In this document: one piece after another, positions 1 through 4,705 of the stretch | How the letters are laid out: each line of letters begins with the position of its first letter | How positions within the stretch are numbered: position 1 is the first letter of the stretch | From: Chitinophagaceae bacterium | Lineage (GTDB): Bacteria; Bacteroidota; Bacteroidia; Chitinophagales; Chitinophagaceae | DNA length: 6,156 bases | Direction: 5' to 3' | Assembly: GCA_026785745.1 (NCBI GenBank) | Contig: JAJAZO010000058.1 | Location: 1 to 6,156, forward strand | Position numbers and translations under genes: made by a program | The notes under the pieces: generated by a model | The model's input: only the letters and a program-made list of their open reading frames with translations | Databases searched by the model: none | Told to the model about the DNA's origin: nothing

Positions 1-180
1 GATAAATGTAACGCCTGATAAGGAAGTTCCTATCATACCAAAAGCCACCAGCATCCAGTTGCTGTTGCGGTTACCGATAAAAAAAGAATCATTATTAGAA
101 TTACGGGAGGTGTACCATGCTACAGCCAGCAACAAAACAAAATATCCGATAATAAAAGCTAGCAAAATAGTTGGCGACAT
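1..180 (-). CDS. Sodium:solute symporter (SSS family), N-terminal fragment cut by the window edge
   Basis: Reading the minus strand from ATG at 180-178 gives 60 codons without a stop up to the window edge, so the gene continues to the left. The protein starts MSPTILLAFIIGYFVLLLAV, a hydrophobic first membrane segment (about residues 4-22). A short polar stretch follows with SFFIGNRNSNW (about 33-43), and then a second hydrophobic segment containing VAFGMIGTSLSGVTFI (45-60). The F-IGNR-N-W block followed by G-M-IGT-LSGVTF is characteristic of the N-terminus of SSS-family transporters, which couple solute uptake to sodium and act in the inner membrane. The substrate cannot be told from this part. 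No clear Shine-Dalgarno or -7/-33 promoter was found upstream. The gene is divergent from the LOG-family gene across a 137-bp gap. The family call is firm; completeness cannot be judged. Confidence 0.85.
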   Translation of the reverse strand, partial: MSPTILLAFIIGYFVLLLAVAWYTSRNSNNDSFFIGNRNSNWMLVAFGMIGTSLSGVTFI

Positions 181-269
181 ACAATCAGGTTTTTTTGATA
201 GTAAAAACCATTCCACTAAAGGTTGGCGGCATTTACTTGCTACAATTTAATAATGTGCAATAACGAATT

Positions 270-299
270 TTGAAGATAAAGAAATTTACTTTCCCTTTG
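270..299 (+). promoter_or_regulatory. Candidate Bacteroidota-type promoter for the LOG-family gene
   Basis: TTG at 270-272 (within TTTTG) is followed after 19 bp by TCCCTTTG at 292-299. The latter matches the Bacteroidota -7 consensus TAnnTTTG at five of its six fixed positions (C instead of A at the second). Spacing fits the usual -33/-7 arrangement. Initiation a few bases downstream would leave a leader of roughly a dozen nucleotides before the ATG at 318. This is a match by eye in AT-rich DNA, so it is tentative. Confidence 0.35.
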
Positions 300-317
300 C
301 CGCAATTTATATCAATT

Positions 318-857
318 ATGGCAATACAATCACTTGCAGTTTTCTGCGGCTCAAAGAAAGGAACCAACCCATTATATACAGCACATGCAGCACAATTGGG
401 AAAGATAATGGCTGAGAACAATGTAAGGGTAATTTATGGTGGCGGCAGTGCCGGCATTATGGGTACTATTGCCGACAGTGCAATGGAACATGGAGGTAGT
501 GTAACCGGTATTATTCCCAAACTGTTATTAGAATGGGAAGTACAGCATAAGCGAATCACCGAATTAATTGTGTCAGATGATATGCACATCCGGAAAAAAA
601 CATTATATAATCTTTGTGATGCTGCCATTATTCTTCCCGGTGGCTTTGGCACCCTGGATGAATTATTTGAGATAGTAACCTGGAACCAGCTTTCTATACA
701 CTACAAACCTGTATTCATCCTTAATACGGATGGATTTTATACTCATCTTATCATGCACATACAAAAGATGCGGGAAGAAGAATTTCTTTATGAACAGGCA
801 GAAAAAAGGATCATCGTTATTAATGACCCCGTCGAGTTGATAAAATATTTTACCTGA
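318..857 (+). CDS. LOG-family (TIGR00730-type) nucleoside 5'-monophosphate phosphoribohydrolase
   Basis: This is a 179-residue cytosolic Rossmann-fold protein of typical length for the family (often called lysine decarboxylase-like, a historical misnomer). LOG enzymes hydrolyse cytokinin riboside 5'-monophosphates or related purine nucleotides to free base and ribose 5-phosphate. Visible hallmarks, from the ATG at 318, are the start LAVFCGSKKG (7-15), the nucleotide-binding loop GGGSAGIMG (41-49), MHIRKKT (89-95) and PGGFGTLDE (107-115). The catalytic Arg and Glu expected of the family correspond to R92 and E115, and the following EIVTWNQL also matches. The frame is open upstream to a TTG at 270, but the ATG start is preferred because family similarity begins there and a candidate promoter covers 270-299. 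The C-terminus, ending at VELIKYFT, is complete. The gene converges with the small outer-membrane protein gene, 8 bp away. Bacterial physiological substrates are often unknown, so cytokinin production should not be assumed. Confidence 0.9.
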   Translation: MAIQSLAVFCGSKKGTNPLYTAHAAQLGKIMAENNVRVIYGGGSAGIMGTIADSAMEHGGSVTGIIPKLLLEWEVQHKRITELIVSDDMHIRKKTLYNLCDAAIILPGGFGTLDELFEIVTWNQLSIHYKPVFILNTDGFYTHLIMHIQKMREEEFLYEQAEKRIIVINDPVELIKYFT

Positions 858-865
858 ATTATTTA

Positions 866-1456
866 TTAATCATCATGATTTTTCCTGCCGAGATAAAAAA
901 TAAACCCGGTTCTGAACACCGGCAGCACCCTGCCAAAGGAGTCACGGTAAGGTGAGTTAATATCTTTCATCGCATCAATCATAATACTGGTATAAAATTG
1001 TGATTGGCCGATGTTCCTGCTACCGTAACCGGCACCTATTAAAAAGCTGGAAGAGCTTGCTTTGAATCTGTCAGTTATCACACTGTTATCTCTCTGGCTG
1101 TAAGAAATCTTATTATACTCATACTGGCCACCAATGAAAATACTTCTTACAGGCCATATCCTTAAAAACGGCCCGGCTCCTACTGCCAGGTATCTTAGCG
1201 AACTGTTGACTACCTGGCTGCGTTGGGTAAAATATGTTACGTTGGTTGCAATTCCTGCATCAATTATTTTATTAATACTGTATCCAACCTCCGGGTTCAG
1301 ACCAATAATAAATCCGTTAGAAAAACCAAGATTGATACCACTACCAATAAACAAGTGGTCTTTTTTCCATCCACCTTTTTTTTCTTCTTCATCTTGTGCA
1401 AAAAGGGATACCGTTAAAAAAATGCTTGCTAACAAAGAGAAAATTATTTTCTTCAT
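866..1456 (-). CDS. Small outer-membrane beta-barrel-like protein with signal peptide
   Basis: This is a 196-residue protein from the ATG at 1456. Residues 1-20 form a classic Sec signal peptide (basic MKK, a hydrophobic core, then SLFA) with probable signal peptidase I cleavage before Q21. A short acidic/basic linker (DEEEKK, then GGWKK) is followed by alternating hydrophobic/polar stretches rich in Gly and aromatics, for example LFIGSGINLGFSNG (35-48), YLAVGAGPFLRI (89-100), SIFIGGQYEY (105-114) and FLIGAGYGSRNIG (138-150). These look like antiparallel beta-strands of a small barrel of about eight strands. The last strand is probably FRTGFIFYLG (181-190), followed by a six-residue polar tail. 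Specific function is not recognisable. An in-frame ATG at 1462 would add only MS, and the frame is open to 1510, but that extension would overlap the end of the FAD oxidase gene and displace the signal peptide, so it is not used. It lies 28 bp downstream of the GlcD-like gene on the same strand and may be co-transcribed. Confidence 0.72.
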   Translation of the reverse strand: MKKIIFSLLASIFLTVSLFAQDEEEKKGGWKKDHLFIGSGINLGFSNGFIIGLNPEVGYSINKIIDAGIATNVTYFTQRSQVVNSSLRYLAVGAGPFLRIWPVRSIFIGGQYEYNKISYSQRDNSVITDRFKASSSSFLIGAGYGSRNIGQSQFYTSIMIDAMKDINSPYRDSFGRVLPVFRTGFIFYLGRKNHDD

Positions 1457-1484
1457 ACTCATAGGTATTTTAATAAAACCGAAA

Positions 1485-2900
1485 TCAGGCCGGAAAAATT
1501 TTCCCGGCATTTAAAATATTATTGGGATCAAAAATCTTTTTAATTTCTTTCATTAATCTCATCTGAGTTTTGTCAAACACAATGTCCATATAGTCTTTCT
1601 GGACCAGGCCAATGCCATGTTCGCCGCTTAATGTTCCTCCGAGATCTTTTGTTAATGTAAATATCTCTTTTATACCTTCCTTTAACGAGCCATTCCATTC
1701 CTCGTCTGTTAAACTGCCCTTAATAATATTTACATGCAGGTTACCATCGCCGGCATGGCCATAGCAAACGGAGTGAAAGCCATATTTTTTTCCAATTTCT
1801 TTTACACCTTTCAACAAGGCAGGCAATTCTGCTCTCGGCACCACCGTATCTTCTTCTTTATAGATGGAATGAGATTTTACGGCTTCCCCCACCTTTCTTC
1901 TCATTTTCCATAGTTCTGCTTTTTGCTGTGCATCGTCAGCAAACAAAATCTCACCGCAATCAAATTCCTGTACGATAGTAGAAATGCCTTCCATATCCTG
2001 CATCAGCACATCTGTATTATTGCCATCTACTTCTATCAGTAAGTGAGCCTGTACTTCATCACCAATTAGTACTGAGCTGCTGTCAATAAATTTACTTACC
2101 CAATCCAGTGCATCTCTTTCCATAAACTCCATAGCACTGGGAGTGTAGCCTGCCCTGAAGATGGCACTCACTGCAGCACAGGCTTTTTCGGCTGCGTTAA
2201 AAGGTACGAGCATCAATAAATCATACTGCGGTAGTGGAATTAATCGTAAAACAATTTTGGTAACGATTCCTAATGTTCCTTCACTGCCAACTATCAATTG
2301 TGTAAGATTATAACCTGTTGAATTTTTTAGCACATTAGCACCTGTCCAGATTATTTCCCCGGTAGGCAAAACGATTTCAAGGTTCAGCACATAATCTTTT
2401 ACCACACCATATTTCACCGCTTTTGGGCCGCCACTATTCTCTGCAATATTGCCGCCGATAAAACAAGAGCCACGACTGCTGGGGTCTGGCGGATAGAATA
2501 GTTTTTTTTCTTTTACTGCATCTTGCAATACTTCTGTTATCACTCCGGGTTCGGTCGTTACCTGTAAATTCCTTTCATCAATTTCGAGGATACCATTCAT
2601 TCTTTCCATTGATAATAATACATCTCCCAGATGTGGCAAAGCACCGCCACTTAATCCTGTACCACCGCCACGGGGGGTAACAGGAATTTTCCCTTTATTG
2701 CAAATGATAAGTATGGAGCTGATTTCTTGGGCTGTTCTCGGCTTAATGACTACTTCTGGTGGAAAGAGTAAATCTTCTGTTTCATCGTGTGCATAATTGT
2801 TCAAAGATTCTTCATCAACGAATACATATTTTTCACCCACAATTATTTTGAAAGCTTCGATATGTGCTGCGGTAAGTAAAGAAATAGCCACGGTGTCCAT
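1485..2900 (-). CDS. FAD-binding oxidase, GlcD / D-lactate or D-2-hydroxyacid dehydrogenase type
   Basis: This is a full-length 471-residue flavoprotein of the GlcD/DLD/D2HGDH group (FAD_binding_4 plus FAD-oxidase_C). The family oxidises D-2-hydroxyacids such as glycolate, D-lactate or D-2-hydroxyglutarate to 2-oxoacids and passes electrons to a quinone or other acceptor. The FAD domain occupies roughly 35-225: PRGGGTGLSGG at 76-86 binds the pyrophosphate, then PDPSSRGSCFIGGNIAENSG at 138-157 and VGSEGTLGIVT at 204-214. The C-terminal domain carries GHAGDGNLH (381-389) and SGEHGIG (425-431). By analogy with human D2HGDH, H382, H389 and E427 should bind the active-site metal and H428 act as base. 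It lacks a C-terminal iron-sulfur extension, as in GlcD, and no GlcE/GlcF partner is seen nearby. Translation from the ATG at 2900 places all family motifs normally. The upstream gap to the VapC gene is 52 bp and shows no convincing promoter. The exact substrate cannot be assigned, so no gene symbol is given. Confidence 0.93.
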   Translation of the reverse strand: MDTVAISLLTAAHIEAFKIIVGEKYVFVDEESLNNYAHDETEDLLFPPEVVIKPRTAQEISSILIICNKGKIPVTPRGGGTGLSGGALPHLGDVLLSMERMNGILEIDERNLQVTTEPGVITEVLQDAVKEKKLFYPPDPSSRGSCFIGGNIAENSGGPKAVKYGVVKDYVLNLEIVLPTGEIIWTGANVLKNSTGYNLTQLIVGSEGTLGIVTKIVLRLIPLPQYDLLMLVPFNAAEKACAAVSAIFRAGYTPSAMEFMERDALDWVSKFIDSSSVLIGDEVQAHLLIEVDGNNTDVLMQDMEGISTIVQEFDCGEILFADDAQQKAELWKMRRKVGEAVKSHSIYKEEDTVVPRAELPALLKGVKEIGKKYGFHSVCYGHAGDGNLHVNIIKGSLTDEEWNGSLKEGIKEIFTLTKDLGGTLSGEHGIGLVQKDYMDIVFDKTQMRLMKEIKKIFDPNNILNAGKIFPA

Positions 2901-2932
2901 GATTCTGTTTTTTCAAACAATGATGATGTAAA

Positions 2933-2951
2933 AATCGGGATAATCAGGGAT
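2933..2951. repeat. Imperfect 9/10-bp tandem repeat between toxin gene and GlcD gene
   Basis: AATCGGGAT (2933-2941) is followed immediately by AATCAGGGAT (2942-2951); the second copy has one extra A. It fills the first part of the 52-bp gap after the VapC stop codon. It could be chance, a relic of slippage, or part of a regulatory site; there is no evidence for a function. Confidence 0.4.
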
Positions 2952-2952
2952 A

Positions 2953-3339
2953 TTAGACTAAAAACAAATCGGCAACCTCTGCAAAATGTTTATCACTTGT
3001 ATATAAAGGCAATTGATGCTGTACCGCAGATGCGGCTATCCATATATCATTTTCAGGTATGGGAGTACCCTTAGTAAACAATGCCAACTTTATCGTTACA
3101 AAAAGTTCTGCTGTTGTTGCATCAATTGTCAAAAGCCTGCATTTTTGTATTGCACTTGTCATTTTAATTAAATGTTTTTCGGGATTAGCAGAACGATAGG
3201 CACCGAAATAAAGTTCAGCTAATACTATAGGAGAAATATATACATCATTGCAGGATTCCAATTTTTGAGAAATGGATTCATCCCCTTTCATAAGGTCAAT
3301 AAAGATATTCGTATCCGCCACCAGGTTATTTCCAGTCAT
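2953..3339 (-). CDS. VapC-family toxin, PIN-domain ribonuclease
   Basis: This is a 128-residue single-domain protein of normal VapC length. PIN-domain toxins are magnesium-dependent endoribonucleases that cut specific RNAs, often tRNA or rRNA, and are held inactive by a cognate antitoxin. The four acidic positions of the PIN active site are visible: D9 in LVADTNIFID, E42 in VLAELYFGAY, D98 in IPENDIWIAA and D116 in LYTSDKHF. All are intact, so the toxin is predicted to be active. The start is the ATG at 3339, which lies inside the last codons of the antitoxin gene. The two reading frames overlap by 14 bp, an arrangement that implies translational coupling and is typical of type II toxin-antitoxin operons. 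The C-terminus is short, ending in ADLFLV. The family is clear; the RNA target is unknown. Confidence 0.92.
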   Translation of the reverse strand: MTGNNLVADTNIFIDLMKGDESISQKLESCNDVYISPIVLAELYFGAYRSANPEKHLIKMTSAIQKCRLLTIDATTAELFVTIKLALFTKGTPIPENDIWIAASAVQHQLPLYTSDKHFAEVADLFLV

Positions 3340-3553
3340 CGGGGTATATCTTTTCGAAATTTTCTTCGATGGTTTGCCTCATAGCATCAGCCTCTTCAAT
3401 TGTTAACACCCCTACCAAATCACTAAACTTGCTTTTGGGTTTCATTGTAGCTGTCTCTTTATCTACAATCATTTCAATAGCTTCCAGAGTAGCTTCATTA
3501 TCTGTCTTTAGTACCGCTTCAATAATATGAAGTTTTCGGGCTTCTGAGTACAT
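3326..3553 (-). CDS. Antitoxin of the VapBC-type module
   Basis: This is a 75-residue protein encoded directly upstream of, and overlapping by 14 bp, the PIN-domain toxin. The role as antitoxin is inferred mainly from this position and its size. Residues 1-30 (MYSEARKLHIIEAVLKTDNE onward) look like a helical N-terminal segment, the part that in antitoxins usually dimerises or binds DNA. It does not resemble an obvious AbrB, ribbon-helix-helix or Phd domain by eye. A linker rich in Lys, Thr and Pro (about 32-42) leads into a charged C-terminal tail with FSDLVGVLTIEEADAMRQ (43-60) and an ending in IYPDDWK. A tail of this kind would wrap around and block the toxin. The start at ATG 3553 lies 21 nt below a perfect TAnnTTTG element. 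It is likely autoregulated together with the toxin. Confidence 0.83.
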   Translation of the reverse strand: MYSEARKLHIIEAVLKTDNEATLEAIEMIVDKETATMKPKSKFSDLVGVLTIEEADAMRQTIEENFEKIYPDDWK

Positions 3554-3556
3554 AAT

Positions 3557-3588
3557 TTTAAACTTTACTTAATTCAAATTTAAACTTT
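3557..3588. repeat. Twin direct repeats TTTAAACTTT at the toxin-antitoxin promoter (candidate operator)
   Basis: The 10-mer TTTAAACTTT occurs exactly at 3557-3566 and again at 3579-3588, 22 bp apart start to start, about two helical turns, so both copies face the same side of the helix. Copy one lies just before the antitoxin start codon (3553); copy two overlaps the candidate -7 element at 3575-3582. This is the place and spacing expected for an autoregulatory operator bound by the antitoxin or the complex, but low-complexity AT sequence makes chance possible. Confidence 0.4.
3575..3582 (-). promoter_or_regulatory. Candidate -7 element of the toxin-antitoxin operon
   Basis: On the minus strand this reads TAAATTTG, a perfect match to the Bacteroidota -7 consensus TAnnTTTG. 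It ends 21 nt before the antitoxin ATG, leaving a short leader. The -33 position, 19-21 bp upstream, reads TTT rather than TTG, so the promoter would be weak or helped by a factor. Confidence 0.45.
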
Positions 3589-3644
3589 TCCTGAATAATA
3601 TAAATCGAGATTAAAAATAAAGGATATCCAGAAAAGGAAGATTA

Positions 3645-4694
3645 TCAGTAGCTTTTAAACGACGGGCACATAGACTCCCTGCTGTTACCTCTGTATTTGT
3701 CCACTACTCCCTGTTTAACGAGGGAAAATTCAAAGGCACCACGACCGTTATTAAAGGCTTTCAGATCAGACATGGTGGCATCGTAGGTGAAAGTAAAAGT
3801 ATAATCTTTCAATCCCAGGCCAATCATTGGTATTGCTGCATCTTTATACCGGTAATAAACTCCGGCTATCAATACTTTTTCTCCATTGCCTGATAAATTG
3901 TAATGTGCATTCAACCCGCCAACAATCTCATAGGATTTTGCCTGCAGAGAAACATACACATTCGGATTAATAATTACCCTGTCATTCACCATCAAACTAC
4001 CATTGAGAAACCCGGTATAGCGAACCGGAACCCGGTTATCTACTCCTGCCTGATCATCAAAAAAAGATTCCCGTGGCTTGTTGACATGCATGGCAGAAAA
4101 ACCGGCATTCAGATATACTTTATCCGTTGGGAAATAAGCATAGTTGGCTCCTACCTGTATATCAAGATAGTTGACGTTGTTAGTATTTAATGAGGGAGCT
4201 ACTGTTGTATTATGTACATCAAAAAACCTTCCATTCCACTGGCTCGGAAATGTAAGGTTTGAAGTATTAATGTTTTTATTGGCCCAGCCCACATTAAAAC
4301 CCAGACTTACCAAACTTCCGGCATTTAACATCTGGTGATAGGCAGCGGAGCCATAAATTTTTGTAGAAGTAAGAGCACTGGTTCCGGCAACATCCCGAAG
4401 TAGTACACCACCTAAGCCAAGCCAGCCTGTGTTATCACTGTTCTGCATGGTTTGTACATCACCGAATACACTCATTGTTTTGTAAGGAAATGCAGTAACA
4501 CTTGCCCATTGATTGCGATAGTTAGCCCCAAGCCTGTAATCTCCATCAGGAATAAACCCTGTGTTGGCAGGATTGGTCAATAATGGGGAATTCATGAATT
4601 GTGAGAAATGAAGATCCTGAGAAGAAGCTGCGAGCCATGAGCTGTGAGCTACGAGCAATACAATGAGACTCCGTATGTTTATTATTCTCTTCAT
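3645..4694 (-). CDS. PorP/SprF-family type IX secretion system outer-membrane protein
   Basis: This is a 349-residue protein of the usual family length. PorP/SprF proteins are outer-membrane beta-barrels; members encoded next to a cargo gene help secrete or anchor cargo with a type B C-terminal domain. From the ATG at 4694, residues 1-25 form a Sec signal peptide. The mature part then begins QDLHFSQFMNSPLLTNPANT (26-45), the signature opening of this family. The body consists of alternating beta-strands (for example GDYRLGANYRNQW and VYLNAGFSAMHVNK), and the C-terminus ends in MCPSFKSY, with the Cys-Pro-x-Phe ending common in this family. The frame is open to a TTG at 4700, but the ATG is the better start. 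The signal-peptide region contains a 7-bp tandem repeat (4625-4656). The gene starts 11 bp after the stop of the PKD cargo gene and is surely co-transcribed with it. No clear terminator is seen in the 91 bp before the antitoxin gene. Confidence 0.93.
   Translation of the reverse strand: MKRIINIRSLIVLLVAHSSWLAASSQDLHFSQFMNSPLLTNPANTGFIPDGDYRLGANYRNQWASVTAFPYKTMSVFGDVQTMQNSDNTGWLGLGGVLLRDVAGTSALTSTKIYGSAAYHQMLNAGSLVSLGFNVGWANKNINTSNLTFPSQWNGRFFDVHNTTVAPSLNTNNVNYLDIQVGANYAYFPTDKVYLNAGFSAMHVNKPRESFFDDQAGVDNRVPVRYTGFLNGSLMVNDRVIINPNVYVSLQAKSYEIVGGLNAHYNLSGNGEKVLIAGVYYRYKDAAIPMIGLGLKDYTFTFTYDATMSDLKAFNNGRGAFEFSLVKQGVVDKYRGNSRESMCPSFKSY
4625..4656. repeat. GAGCNNN heptamer tandem repeat inside the PorP signal-peptide region
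   Basis: On the plus strand the sequence reads AAGCTGC, GAGCCAT, GAGCTGT, GAGCTAC, GAGC: four 7-bp units, the first with one mismatch, plus a 4-bp partial unit. It encodes, on the minus strand, about residues 13-24 of the PorP protein (LVAHSSWLAAS). Because 7 is not a multiple of 3, each unit is read in a different frame, so the periodicity is a property of the DNA, not of the protein. Confidence 0.7.
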
Positions 4695-4705
4695 TTTCAA
4701 ATTCC

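Noticed and set aside
434..652. Minus-strand open frame inside the LOG-family gene
   Set aside because: It is a shadow of the conserved GGGSAGIMG and PGGFGTLDE coding region.
868..880. Palindrome AATCAT-C-ATGATT between the converging LOG and OMP genes, considered as a bidirectional terminator
   Set aside because: The arms are AT-only apart from one C/G pair each, a hairpin would need to open the inner bases, it overlaps the OMP stop codon, and no convincing U-tract geometry exists. Not a supportable terminator.
1457..1510. N-terminal extension of the small OMP beginning MPGKFFRPD
   Set aside because: It would overlap the 3' end of the GlcD-like gene by 26 bp and bury the signal peptide; the start at 1456 (or 1462) is far more natural.
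1134..1514. Plus-strand open frame of 126 codons inside the small OMP gene
   Set aside because: It is antisense to a gene with a clear signal peptide and beta-strand pattern, and the translated product has no recognisable features.
2906..2919. TGTTT / AAACA inverted repeat just before the GlcD start codon
   Set aside because: A five-pair, nearly all A-T stem is too weak to claim as a regulatory hairpin.
3622..3629. Palindrome GGATATCC in the gap after the PorP gene, considered as a terminator stem or operator
   Set aside because: It has no loop-forming space and no T-run in the right place. Eight-base palindromes arise by chance.
3903..4190. Plus-strand open frame of 95 codons inside the PorP gene
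   Set aside because: It is antisense to a strongly recognised family member, with no start context and no family resemblance.
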